A stretch of DNA of 64,000 nt from Jaminaea rosea. Lineage: Eukaryota > Basidiomycota > Exobasidiomycetes > Microstromatales. Position numbers and translations under genes: made by a program. The DNA lies in assembly GCF_003144245.1 (NCBI RefSeq), contig NW_020289976.1, forward strand, positions 806,001 to 870,000, written 5' to 3'. Shown here piece after piece: positions 41,993-52,509 of the stretch (positions are counted from its first letter, which is position 1; every line of letters starts with the position of its first letter). The notes under the pieces were generated by a model that saw nothing but the letters and a program-made list of their open reading frames with translations, searched no databases and had not been told where the DNA came from.

Positions 41993-43386
41993 ATGGGCGC
42001 CTGCTGCTCATCCGCAACGACCGCTGCGGATGGTATCGGGGCAGGCTCCTCGGACGTAGCCAGGAGCAGAGAGCTCGACAGACTCATCAAGGACGATGAG
42101 AGACGGCAAGCGAGAGAGGTCAAGCTTCTGCTGCTGGGGGCTGGAGAGTCGGGCAAGTCGACAATCCTCAAGGTAAGATCCGGCTTGTGCGAGGATGCTG
42201 CGGAAATGATTCTGACCTTAGCTGCGCTGCTCCGCCGCTGCAGTCCATGCGTCTGATCCACAGCATCGATTTCACTGTTCAAGAGAGGGAAAGCTATCGT
42301 CGGCAAGTCTTCCAGAACGTCTGCACCGGGATGAAGCAGCTGCTCGAGATCATGGAGGAGCTTGAGCAGAAGCTAGAGCACAGAGACTATGAGGTTAGTC
42401 CAATGAGCTACATTTGTGCTGCAAGCTGTCGAGGCTGTTCGCATGCTGACCCAGATCTTCTTCGCTTTGCGCAGTTGTTCTTCTCACTCTTCGTCACTCT
42501 GCCGGACATTGCTGAAGGAGAGGCCTTTCCAGCATCTTACCTCGAGCCTCTACAGCTCCTGTGGAAAGACACGGGCGTGCAAGAAGCTCACAGCAGAGGG
42601 CCCGAGTTTGCCTTGCCCGACAAGTATGTATACGTCTGGTCCCGTACAGCCGCTCGTCTGCAGCTTGTTCATCCCTCTCTCACCCGTTCTGCGCAGCCTC
42701 CCGTACTTCTACGCCCAGCTTGATCGTCTCTTCGATCGCGACTACATGCCGACAGACGCCGACATCCTTCACTGCAGGAACAAGACGACGGGAATCATCG
42801 AGACGATCTTTCCATTGAGGGAGCACGTATACCGCATTTTTGACGTCGGCGGTCAACGCTCGGAGCGCAAGAAGTGTGAGGCGCAAGACCGGAGCGAGCT
42901 TTCTTGACTCCAGCAACTGACTCCAGACTCTTCTTCTCTTGTTTTCCTTCAAAAGGGATCCACTGCTTCGAAAATGTCACGGCCGTCCTCTTCATCGTCG
43001 CCCTCAGCGGGTATGACTGCTGCCTCGTTGAAGATCAACGCTCCAACCAGATGTACGAAGCTCTCATGCTTTTTGACTCGATCTGCAACAGCAAGTGGTT
43101 TCTGCGCACCTCCTTCATCCTCTTCCTCAACAAGGTGGACATCTTCGAGGACAAAGCAAGCAAGTCTCCCATCCGTGTCTGGTTTCCGGACTACGAGGGT
43201 GAGGACGGAGACATCGAGGCAGCAAAGTCGTACATTCGGACGAGGTTCTTGCAGCTGAACAGATCGCAAACCAAGGACGTGTACTGCAGCTTCACCAACG
43301 CGACGGACCCAGCACTGCTCAAGATCGTCATGGCGTCGGTAACCGACACCATTTTGACACGGTCACTGCGCGATAATCTCCTGTAA
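41993..43386 (+). CDS. Heterotrimeric G-protein alpha subunit, divergent
   Basis: Five exons: 41993-42172, 42244-42393, 42475-42623, 42697-42875 and 42956-43386. They give 362 residues. The N terminus MGACCSS offers a myristoylated Gly2 and palmitoylatable cysteines, so it sits on the inner plasma membrane. The P-loop is GAGESGKST; switch I is [13 protein letters not shown] with the ADP-ribosylatable Arg; switch II is [13 protein letters not shown], restored by splicing; the base-specificity motif is FLNKVD. Two positions are unusual: the TCAT guanine-ring motif reads TNAT, and the end LRDNLL has no Cys four from the terminus (no pertussis-toxin site). It is therefore probably not the conserved class I subunit; a class II or lineage-specific type fits better. 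Smut fungi have four G-alphas acting in mating and cAMP signalling. Confidence 0.9.
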
Positions 43387-43900
43387 ACGGCAGTTGCGGC
43401 TACTCGACTGTCATAGCCTTTCCCACTGCTGATCGCGGCATCTCTTTCCTTCGCTATACCGCACCTACTACTGCTTCTCCTCCTACGATGCCACTAGTTT
43501 CTACTTCGTCACACGCTAATCTTGCATCGCGTCTCCTTCATAATCATCGCTCGACATCTTTCTACAGCTCCTATAGTACCCTCTCTGTCTCAGCGAGGCC
43601 GTCTCTCCATCATATTCTTTCTCGAGTAATGCATGTCCCCTCGCGTCACTCATTGCGACACCAAACCACGCGACGAGGGGCAACGGAAAGGGAGACGCGT
43701 AAATTGGGTTCTTAGGGCGGACTGGGAGCGAAAGTGTTGATTGAGAGCAAGGAGGCTGCTTTCCTCTGCTACCATTCTACCATTCGCTCATCCCCCCCCC
43801 TTCTTTGAGCCTAAGGCTACCTCCAACGCCTTACGACATCTTTGCTTGCCAATTCTCGATCGCTCATGAAGTAAGCTGCCTCGCTTCCTAGCACAACATC
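43387..43900. other. Intergenic region G-alpha / SWIM-ligase
   Basis: About 510 bases. Pyrimidine-rich stretches and a run of nine C (about 43792-43800). No gene. Confidence 0.45.
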
Positions 43901-45986
43901 ATGGACCCCACGACGGCGGAGGTCGGTGGGGTGAAGCCGAGCCGGCTGCTCGCAGTAGGAGAGGTAGTCGAGGTCCAAGGCTCGGGCAAGCGACCGTACC
44001 GAATCAAGAGGTCAGTCGCCCTAATCTATGCTTCGACTTGGGTGCTTCTGTTACAGAGCTCACGCTCCTCCCCTCATGCGCAGAACCGTCAAGGGACACT
44101 ACACCTGTACATGCTCCTCCTTTCAGAACGCTCAGGGTGCCTCGTCCGTCGCCGCTCGGTCCTGTCCTCACCTCGCAAAGATTCTCGGCAAGGAATACGA
44201 GGCCGCCCGACAGCGCGCTGCGGTAAGTCCAAGGTATTGCGTGCGGCTCAGTAAAGCGCGAAGAGGAGCTTATGCTTGCTCTCTTTGCCGTCTCAGGGTC
44301 CTACCGACGCGACGGCACCTACGTACGCAGAGTCAAAGCGCCAAAAGAAGGAAGCAGCGCCCTTCGACTGGGAGGAATACGTCGCCGCTCGAGAACGGGT
44401 GCGAGAGGAGCAGCAGGCGGGCACGAGCAGCAGCAGCGGCAGCAGCGGCAGCAGCAGCAACAGGTCCATGCTCGGCCCAAAGGGCACATCCCTAGGGGAG
44501 GGGTACGAGACGGACTGGAGGGGTAATTGCACGTGCGTATCACCTGCTCGCTGCTCTTACAATGAAGTGGAGACTGACGTCCGCCTCTAACATCACCTCG
44601 GCAGCTTCAACGGTCGCGCTATCAGAAAGGATTTCGACCCTACGAGCGCCATTGCCATCATGCAGGCCGAGAAGTGGGATACAAAGCTGGATCCTACAGG
44701 CTGGTGGATGAGCGAGAAGCTCGATGGCGTTCGAGCGTATTGGACGGGAGATCGGCTCGTCTCTCGTACCAATCTGGATTGGAAAGCTCCTCATTGGTTC
44801 ATCGAGAAACTGCCGAAAGGCTTTGCCTTGGACGGGGAGCTCTGGCGCGAGAGGGACGGGTTTGAGGTCTTGAGCGGCATGTGTCAGAGGGCCGTGAGCA
44901 TCCTTATATAGCGCTTGGAAACGCTGGCGTGCCTCAGACGGCAGAGCTGACCCATACGCCACCCCTCGCAGGACACTCGGGCTTGGTCGACGATCAACTT
45001 CTTCGTCTTCGATGCGCCCGACGTCGAGGCGCCGTTCGAGAAGAGGATGGAGGAGGCAAGGAAGCGAGTGCCTGATGGGGAATTGACCCCAGACGAGGCG
45101 CTGAGAGGGAGGTTTGGTGGCAAGGTGGCAACTCTGCCTTTCATTGCGTGCGAGGGGCAGGCTCACCTGGACAGATATGTTGACGCCATCATGTTGCAGG
45201 CGGGGGAGGGTGCGATGCTGCGCAGGCGCAATAGCCCCTACGAGAGGAGGTGAGCGGATCTGATCATCTGACTCGAGTAGTGCGAGCTGACCGCCGTCCC
45301 TGCTGCACCTCGACAATCATCCGTAGGCGCTCGATGCACTGTCGCAAGGTCAAGAGGTGGTGAGTAAGAGGACGGACCTACGGCCAGTGGCTCTGTACCT
45401 CGCTGACCCAGATTATGCTCTCATTCCCTCTGCAGGGACGATGGAGAGGGAGTGATGGAGGGAACCAATCGCGGCGTCGGCGCCCGGAGCCACCGCCATG
45501 AGTCTCTGCGCGTCCGCATGGCTTCGGGCAAGGCCGTCGATGTGCGTACCTTCGCGGCTTTGTAGAGGGTTGGGACCTTTGCTGATCTCCATTGTGGCCC
45601 CGTGGCGCGATCGCATTCTAGATTGGGATGGGCATGACCGAGTCGATGCACTTGGGGAACGACTTGCCCGAGAAGGGCGTCCTTGTCAAGTACCGTTGCA
45701 GCGGATTGTTCCAAGACGGCACGCCCCGTGAGTAGACGTCAAAAGCACACAGCACTCGTGCAGCCCCTCTGATACATCATTCTGCTCCTCACTCTGCCCG
45801 CCTGCGACGCCCACCTCAGGCATCCCGGTCTACGAGGGCGTATGCTATGACCGCACGCAGCCAAAGGACCCTGAAGTCGCCGCTACACAGATCCGCAAGA
45901 AGCGGAAGCAAGACGACGAAGAGTTCCTAAAGGCAGTGGCTGCCGACCTCGAGGCTGCTCAGCTCGTGCCGCCGTGGGAGGTGTGA
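43901..45986 (+). CDS. SWIM zinc-finger / ATP-dependent DNA ligase fusion (small bacterial LigE-like ligase core)
   Basis: Nine exons: 43901-44010, 44084-44222, 44297-44532, 44605-44893, 44972-45249, 45327-45359, 45436-45541, 45622-45727 and 45820-45986. They give 487 residues. Near the N terminus, VKGHYTCTCSSFQN plus SCPHLAKIL form a SWIM finger (C-x-C ... C-x-H). A Ser/Gly linker leads to the nucleotidyltransferase core: motif I MSEKLDGVRAYW with the AMP-accepting Lys, motif III ALDGELW, NFFVFDAPD, motif IV EGAMLRRRNSPYE, motif V KVKRWDD. The OB fold ends with IGMGMTESM and GTPRIPVYEGV. This is the layout of compact ligases such as bacterial LigE, not of fungal Lig1 or Lig4. No strong mitochondrial or nuclear signal is seen except a basic KKRKQ near the end. 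DNA repair is the likely role. Confidence 0.85.
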
Positions 45987-46102
45987 GGGAGGAGCAGGGT
46001 TGAGGGTGAAAGAGGAGGTGTGAGGGAGGAGAGAGGAGAGAGCGAGCAACGTCATTAGAGTCATCTATACCATCATCATCATCGTCATCACCATCGTCGT
46101 CG

Positions 46103-46136
<34 letters not shown>

Positions 46137-46424
46137 AATACGCACCACGACGAGCCTTCTTTCAGTCCTTGTCGTTGCTCTATAATGCGATCTCTCTCAA
46201 TTCCTTACGCCCGTGGACTGCCTTGACTTCTCGATCTTGCGCCGATGGAGGGCGGCGCGTCCGTCCGCCCCTGCAGCGGCGGCGAGGGAAATCAAATGAG
46301 CCTAAGCTGAGCAGCCCGCCGTCTTTGTGCTCCTCTTCCTTCCACCGATCCCCCCGATCTTGCTCTCTTCAGCGCTCACAAATTCTCATCATCTTCCCAG
46401 ACTCTGTCGAGCTGACTGGAAGAG
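45987..46424. other. Intergenic region upstream of the ABC transporter
   Basis: About 440 bases with a long ATC microsatellite and a pyrimidine-rich leader. No gene. Confidence 0.5.
46070..46137. repeat. ATC/GTC trinucleotide microsatellite
   Basis: About 20 triplets, imperfect at first (cat/cgt mixed) and then a pure (ATC)n run. It lies in noncoding DNA between the ligase stop and the ABC transporter leader. Confidence 0.85.
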
Positions 46425-49400
46425 ATGGAATCATGGCACACCGGCGCCTTGAGGGGGCTGCTGCAAGGCCTCTGGTCACCCGATGGCGCCTCGCTCTGGA
46501 TCGAGCCGCCTCACACGACAATGCCTGCCGATAGTCATCACGCCTCGACAACGCCCAATGACATCTTCTGGGCTTTCAAGAAGGGTGCCAACGATGGCGG
46601 TCGCCCACTTTCGTCTCTCTGCCCAGACAAGGAAGGCTGGGGTCCCTTCAGCCCGGTCCGCAGCTTCGACCTGTCGCCTTGCTTCCAGCAGCTCACCCTG
46701 TGGATCGGCTCAGCACTCGTTCTCTCCTTCTGCGCATCCTTTGAGCTCTCGCGCCTCTCACGCAAGCCAGAGAGGACATTAACACCCCTCTCCCGCATAC
46801 TTCTGGGCCTCAAGCATGCACTCGTCATCGTGGCTGCGATTGCCACTCTGCCCTCCATCATCGTCGGCCTCCACAGTCACACGATCTCCCTGTATGCTGG
46901 TATCGTCACGCTGGTAGGCTACCTTCTAGCGATTCCTCTGCAAGGATACAACCACACTCGTACCCGATCGTCGTCGACTATTCTTCTCTTTTACTGGCTT
47001 GCCCATACCGCCTTCGCCGCAGCATGGGTGCGCACCTACCTCAACCGCTCGTCGCCGTACAAGGAGACGCTCGGAGGCAAGTCGCTTCTCGCTCTCTTCA
47101 TCGCTCGCAGCGTCATCATTGCCATAGTCTTTGCCATCGAATGTGCGGGAGTTGAAGTCGGGCAGAAGAAGGGGGATGGCAAGGTGAACCCCGTATCTCA
47201 CCAGGTGCGAGAAGGCTCTGCCATCAACGGCCTCGGTGGTAGCAATGGCGGCGAGAATAATGGCTCTGCATTCGGCGACGTCGGCGCAGACCCCGAGGCC
47301 AAAGTTGCATACTCGACGGGTCTCGATAAGGAGTGCCCAGAGAACACAGCCAACATCTTCAGTCGCCTCAGCTTCTGGTGGATGAACCCAATGATGAAGC
47401 TGGGAGCTTCCAAGTACCTCACCGAGAATGACCTGTGGTCATTGCCACCTGGCGAAGACTCTGAGAGCTTGGGCGACAAGTTTGATCACTACTACAAGAC
47501 GAAGCGCACCTCGGACGGCGCGCCAAAATTCTGGACCGCCCTCACGTACTCCTTTGGCGGCACGTACGTCATCGCTGGTATCTTAAAGGCTGTACAGGAC
47601 TCGCTCGCTTTCATCCAGCCGCAGCTGCTGAGGCGCTTGCTTCAGTTCGTCTCAACTTGGGACGACGCTCGCCGTACCGAAGACGTGACCGCCGAGCCTG
47701 CTGGTCGCGGGTTCATCATCACCTTCGGCCTCTTTTTCGTCGCAGTCACGCAGACGGCCGTACTTCACAATTACTTCCAACGCTGCTTCGTCACGGGTAT
47801 GCGTGTCCGAGCTGGCCTCATCTCGGCCATCTACAAGAAATCGCTGCGCCTGAGCAATGACGAGCGCGGCACGCGCAGCACGGGCGAGATCGTCAACCTC
47901 ATGTCCGTCGATGCCACCCGCCTTCAGGACCTGTGCACCTACGGCCATATCATCTGGTCCAGTGTCTTCCAGATGCTCCTCGCCTTCATCTCCCTCTACA
48001 ACCTTCTGGGCTGGCCTGCGTTCGCCGGTGTCCTCGTCATGGTCTTCAGCATCCCTCTGAATACCATGCTTGCCAAGTACATGCGCTCTCTCGCCGAGCG
48101 CAACATGAAAGTTAAGGACAAGCGCACGAAGATGATGAACGAGATCCTCACCAACATCAAGTCAATCAAGCTCTTTGCATGGGAGGAGGCCTTTACAAAG
48201 AAGCTCTTCGAGGTACGCAACGGAGAGGAATTGAAGCTCCTTCGCTGGGCTGGAGCGGTCAATGCTTTCTTCAACTTCTTCTGGTCGGCCATCCCCTTCT
48301 TCGTATCGCTTGCTACCTTTATCACCTACTCGATCACGTCGGACAAGCCTCTCACCGCAGATGTCATCTTCCCGGCTCTGTCTCTCTACCAGCTGCTCCA
48401 GTTCCCGCTCGCCATGTTTGCAGGCATCGTGACCGCCTGGATTCAGGCCTTAGTGTCCGCTCGACGTCTGGCCAGCTTCCTCGACGCTGGCGAGCTGGAT
48501 GAGAACGCCCGCGTCGTCGAGGTCAACGAGCACGAGGAGGACCCGAACGCCGTCGCTGAGCCACCGACTTCTGCCCAACGATACAGCCAGCCTCTGGTCG
48601 AGCTGAAGGACGCCGACTTCAAATGGGCCGCAGATGCACCAATGCCAACACTACAGGACCTCAACCTGTCTGTACGCAAGGGCGAGCTGCTTGCCGTACT
48701 GGGTAAGGTTGGTGACGGCAAGTCTTCACTGCTCAGCGCCATCTTGGGTGAGATGTACCGCAGCGACGGGCAGTGCTACGTACGCGGCCGCACAGCCTAC
48801 TTTACACAAGGCGGCTGGGCCATGGGTGCCACGATTCGTGACAACATCCTCTTCGGTCTGCGCTATGAGGAGGAGTTCTACCAGCGTGTCATCAAGGCGT
48901 GCGCCCTCGAGCCTGACTTTGCAATCATGCAGGATGGAGACCAGACAGAGATTGGAGAGAAGGGAGTCTCGCTCAGCGGTGGACAGCGAGCTCGGGTGGC
49001 TCTTGCTCGAGCTTGCTACGCACGCGCAGACATCTACCTCCTCGACGACCCGTTGGCGGCCGTAGACGCGCACGTTGGTGCTCACATATTCAAGCATGTC
49101 ATTGGTCCGGAGGGCATGCTGAAGAGCAAGGCTCGAATTTTGACGACCAACATGGTCTCGTTCCTACCTCAGGTCGACCAAATTGTCTCGTTCCGCCGCG
49201 GTATCTTGATGGATGAGCGGGGCACCTATGACGAGGTCATGGCGAGGAAGGGCGACCTCTACGCCTTGATCACTGGGTTGGGCAAGCAGTCAGATCGTCG
49301 TCAACAGGAGACGGAGCAGGGCAATGGCAACGAGGACGTCGAGGCCGGCGCGAAGACTCCGTCCAGTCAGGGCGACTCCGACACGCTGCGCGGCAGTAGC

Positions 49401-51338
49401 GAAGAGGAGCTCGAGCTCAAGCTCTCCCGCAGGATGTCCTCGGCCAGTATGCATCGACCCAAGACACTCACGCGTAAGCAAGTCAAGCAGGAGACGATGC
49501 GTCAGCTTCGAGAGGCCTCGTTGCGACCCGCCAAGGAGGCCAATGCTCAAGGTAGTGTCTCATGGGACGTGTACAAGCGCTACGCCTCTTCAGCCTCCGC
49601 ATCTGGTCTCGCTCTCTTTGGCTACTTTGCCGCGCATATCGGCACGCAAGTCCTACAAGTCGGCCGAGACATCGTCCTCAAGCAGTGGGGCAGCTACAAT
49701 GACACGCACCAAGGCGGCACACCAGGTGACGCCCGCTTCTACCTCTCCATCTACGCCGTCGTCGGCATCGGCGCCAGCATCGCAGTGTGCATCGGGCCTT
49801 TCATTCTCTACGTCTACCTCGTCATTGCCAGCGCTCGTCACTGGCACGACAGCATGTTCCATGCTGTGCTGCGCTCCCCGCTGCAGTGGTTCGAGGCTAC
49901 ACCTGTGGGTGTCAGTCTCAATCGCTTCTCCAAAGACGTCAACGCCATCGACGAAACGTTGCCGCGTGTCCTGCACGGCTTCTTCCGCACGCTCGTCGTT
50001 GTCGCTGGCGTGCTGATCGTCATTAGCGCATCGGTTCCGCCATTCCTCATCGCGATCATCCCGCTCTACTTTGCCTACCGCGCCATCCTACGCTACTATC
50101 TCGCCACCTCTCGCGAGCTCAAGCGTCTCGATGCAGTCAGCAAGTCTCCGATCTTCTCCTGGTTCCAAGAATCCCTTGGCGGCCTCTCGACGATTCGCGC
50201 CTTTGGTCAGTCGGAGCGCTTTATCGCAACAAATGAGACGCGCGTGGACCGTAACCAGCAGGCCTACTTTCCCTCGGTCTCAACCAACCGCTGGTTGGCG
50301 GTTCGCATCGAGTTCATGGGAGCAATGGTCATCCTCACGGCCTCGTCGCTCGCCGTCGCGCTCATCACGCGCAATATCTCTGGCATTGATGCTGGGCTCG
50401 TGGGGCTGATGATGAGCCAGGCTCTCTCGACTACTCAGGCCCTCAACTGGGTGGTGCGCTCAGCCAGTGAGGTCGAGCAGAACATTGTCTCGGTGGAACG
50501 AGCGATTCAATACGCCGAGCTGTCCCCTGAGGCACCCTACGAATCTGGACCGGACAATGCGCCACCTCGCGAGTGGCCGACAGAGGGAGCCATCGAGTTC
50601 AAGGACTACAGCACGCGCTATCGTGAGCACTTGCCGCTCGTGCTCAAGAAGCTCTCCCTGAGCATCAAGCCCGGAGAGAGGATTGGCGTCGTCGGCCGAA
50701 CAGGCGCTGGCAAATCGTCCCTTACGCTCGCCTTGTTCCGCATCATCGAGGCGACCGGGGGCTCAATCGTTCTCGACGGAGTAGACACGAGCACCATCGG
50801 CCTCAAGGAGCTGCGTTCCTCGATTGCCATCATTCCGCAAGACGCCTGTCTTTGGGGCGGTTCCCTCAGAGACAACCTCGACCCCACAGGCGCATCGACG
50901 GACCAAGCTCTCTGGCGTGCTCTGGAACAGGCCAAGCTCAAAGACCACGTCCAGTCAATGAAGGGACAGCTAGACGCCGAGCTCTCCGAGGGAGCGAGCA
51001 ACTTCTCTGCCGGGCAAAGGCAGCTCATCTGTATTGCCCGTGCCTTGCTGCGAGGCGCCAAGGTGCTGGTGTTGGATGAAGCCACATCCTCCATCGACTT
51101 GGAGACGGACGAGTACATCCAGAAGATTGTGCGCGAGCAGTTCCATGGAACGACGATTACTGTTGCGCACAGACTGCCGACTATCCTGGAGAGCGATCGG
51201 GTGCTTGTGCTCAAGGACGGAGCGCTGGCTGAGTTTGCAAGCCCGAAGGACTTGCTGAGCAAAAGGGATTCAATCTTCTATAGCATGGCGGTTGAGGCTG
51301 GAGCGGTCAGTGGGGTCAGCGGCGGTGGGAGCAAATGA
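46425..51338 (+). CDS. ABCC-type full-size ABC transporter (MRP/YCF1-like)
   Basis: Single-exon protein of 1637 residues with the ABCC architecture: an N-terminal membrane domain TMD0 (about 80-250), TMD1 (about 370-680), NBD1, TMD2 (about 1045-1350), NBD2. NBD1 has Walker A GKVGDGKSS (about 759), signature LSGGQRARVALARA (about 850) and LLDDPLAAVD. As in other ABCC members, its Walker B is followed by Asp, not Glu, so this site is probably weak. NBD2 has GRTGAGKSS (about 1423), FSAGQRQLICIARALL (about 1526) and LVLDEATSSID, a complete site. Family members pump glutathione and other conjugates, and heavy metals in yeast Ycf1/Bpt1, into the vacuole. A charged linker (about 965-1040) carries possible phosphorylation sites. 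Substrate is unknown. Confidence 0.93.
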   Translation: MESWHTGALRGLLQGLWSPDGASLWIEPPHTTMPADSHHASTTPNDIFWAFKKGANDGGRPLSSLCPDKEGWGPFSPVRSFDLSPCFQQLTLWIGSALVLSFCASFELSRLSRKPERTLTPLSRILLGLKHALVIVAAIATLPSIIVGLHSHTISLYAGIVTLVGYLLAIPLQGYNHTRTRSSSTILLFYWLAHTAFAAAWVRTYLNRSSPYKETLGGKSLLALFIARSVIIAIVFAIECAGVEVGQKKGDGKVNPVSHQVREGSAINGLGGSNGGENNGSAFGDVGADPEAKVAYSTGLDKECPENTANIFSRLSFWWMNPMMKLGASKYLTENDLWSLPPGEDSESLGDKFDHYYKTKRTSDGAPKFWTALTYSFGGTYVIAGILKAVQDSLAFIQPQLLRRLLQFVSTWDDARRTEDVTAEPAGRGFIITFGLFFVAVTQTAVLHNYFQRCFVTGMRVRAGLISAIYKKSLRLSNDERGTRSTGEIVNLMSVDATRLQDLCTYGHIIWSSVFQMLLAFISLYNLLGWPAFAGVLVMVFSIPLNTMLAKYMRSLAERNMKVKDKRTKMMNEILTNIKSIKLFAWEEAFTKKLFEVRNGEELKLLRWAGAVNAFFNFFWSAIPFFVSLATFITYSITSDKPLTADVIFPALSLYQLLQFPLAMFAGIVTAWIQALVSARRLASFLDAGELDENARVVEVNEHEEDPNAVAEPPTSAQRYSQPLVELKDADFKWAADAPMPTLQDLNLSVRKGELLAVLGKVGDGKSSLLSAILGEMYRSDGQCYVRGRTAYFTQGGWAMGATIRDNILFGLRYEEEFYQRVIKACALEPDFAIMQDGDQTEIGEKGVSLSGGQRARVALARACYARADIYLLDDPLAAVDAHVGAHIFKHVIGPEGMLKSKARILTTNMVSFLPQVDQIVSFRRGILMDERGTYDEVMARKGDLYALITGLGKQSDRRQQETEQGNGNEDVEAGAKTPSSQGDSDTLRGSSEEELELKLSRRMSSASMHRPKTLTRKQVKQETMRQLREASLRPAKEANAQGSVSWDVYKRYASSASASGLALFGYFAAHIGTQVLQVGRDIVLKQWGSYNDTHQGGTPGDARFYLSIYAVVGIGASIAVCIGPFILYVYLVIASARHWHDSMFHAVLRSPLQWFEATPVGVSLNRFSKDVNAIDETLPRVLHGFFRTLVVVAGVLIVISASVPPFLIAIIPLYFAYRAILRYYLATSRELKRLDAVSKSPIFSWFQESLGGLSTIRAFGQSERFIATNETRVDRNQQAYFPSVSTNRWLAVRIEFMGAMVILTASSLAVALITRNISGIDAGLVGLMMSQALSTTQALNWVVRSASEVEQNIVSVERAIQYAELSPEAPYESGPDNAPPREWPTEGAIEFKDYSTRYREHLPLVLKKLSLSIKPGERIGVVGRTGAGKSSLTLALFRIIEATGGSIVLDGVDTSTIGLKELRSSIAIIPQDACLWGGSLRDNLDPTGASTDQALWRALEQAKLKDHVQSMKGQLDAELSEGASNFSAGQRQLICIARALLRGAKVLVLDEATSSIDLETDEYIQKIVREQFHGTTITVAHRLPTILESDRVLVLKDGALAEFASPKDLLSKRDSIFYSMAVEAGAVSGVSGGGSK

Positions 51339-51664
51339 GAGGTTAGACGTGCGATGTGCGAGGCTTTGGGGTAGGGCTTCAGGTAGAGCAGACTCGACTA
51401 ATGCGAAGGGATAACAAGTGTACCTTATTCTCTGTTCCATCTGCGCCTTTCAATCCGATTGAAGGTGCTCATTGGCGACATTGTTGGATGAAATTGGTCT
51501 GATGACCATGGGCGAGAGGTTGTTCGCTGGACTTCCCGCGCCTACTGCAATACCGCTCGTACTGTGCAAGAGCCTGCGTAGAAAAGGGTCGCCTGCGAGC
51601 CTCTGCTCCTCGTTGCTGGCTCCGAGAGAAGATACTAGTACAGCGCAGCTCGAGCTCCTCCCTC
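51339..51664. other. Convergent spacer ABC transporter / PBDC1
   Basis: About 325 bases with the two 3' flanks and no gene. Confidence 0.45.
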
Positions 51665-52509
51665 TCACTTCTTGGAGCCCTTCTCCTTCTTCTTCTCCGC
51701 CGCCTCCTGCTTGGCCTTCTCGTAGATCCTGTAGGCAAAAAGAGCGAAGTGGAGAAGAGACGTGGACTGGTCAGCATGGTTTTGCCCTATGGAAATCCCT
51801 TCAGCGCAGTGCGTGCACTGACCAGTCGTTGAGTCCTCTCCTGTTGCGAGCGATCTCGTAGACGTAAAATTGTAGTCTTGTCACTGCAAGGCGGTGGAGC
51901 AGACGTAAGACGGTCAGTAAGGCGGCAGGCCAGAAGGTAGCGTAGTACGCTGACGCTCACCAAAGGTCGTGTTGAACTGCGTGTACTCGTCTGAGCTGTC
52001 CGTTCGGATGAGGGTTCCGAAGTTGAAGTCGGCCACTGTCATTGCGAGATTGAGGTCCAAGTCAGCTACGCACGCAGTCGCACCTGCCTTTCCTTTGCCC
52101 CGCCGCGCCCCGCCGCAACGCACCCTTGCCCTCGTACTTGTTGATGAAGTTTCTCCAAGCCTCCTTGCCCTGCGGACTCTTCATTGCCTCTTCATCGATC
52201 TTTCGAATCTTGGCCTCGTCCTTGGCCAGCTCGGGGAACTTGTCCTCAAAGTCGGCCATGATCTCGTCGTCGTGCTTGGATAGCTTGAGCGTCGAGGGGA
52301 GGACCTTTTCGTAGAGGTTCCAGGTGGCTTGCGCATGCTCGACGCCTGGCGGGGAAGAGAAGGGTGGAGCACGGTCAGATGAGCTGCCGCTGCTGCTGCT
52401 GCTGTTGCCGCTGCTGCTGTTGGCATGTCTACGCACACTTCACTGCCATCTGCTTCTCGATTTCGGGCAGGTTCTGCGCCTGATTCGGGTCGAAAGTGCC
52501 GGTAGACAT
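51665..52509 (-). CDS. PBDC1: PBDC1/YPL225W-family protein
   Basis: Five exons: 52509-52437, 52345-52124, 52035-51961, 51883-51823 and 51728-51665. They give 164 residues. The whole chain aligns with yeast Ypl225w and animal PBDC1: EIEKQMAVKCVEHAQATWNL, PSTLKLSKHDDEIMADFEDK, KIDEEAMKSPQGKEAWRNFI, then VADFNFGTLIRTDSSDEY and FVTRLQFYVYEIARNRRGLN, ending with a Lys-rich tail KKEKGSKK. Work in yeast ties this family to chaperone-assisted folding of translation elongation factor eEF1A; the older 'polysaccharide biosynthesis' name is misleading. Each splice junction is fixed by the family alignment. Four introns in a 495-nt coding sequence is dense even for this genome. Confidence 0.92.

Noticed and set aside
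46070-46137. Possible CRISPR-like repeat array
   Set aside because: It is a simple ATC microsatellite without spacers, in a eukaryotic genome.
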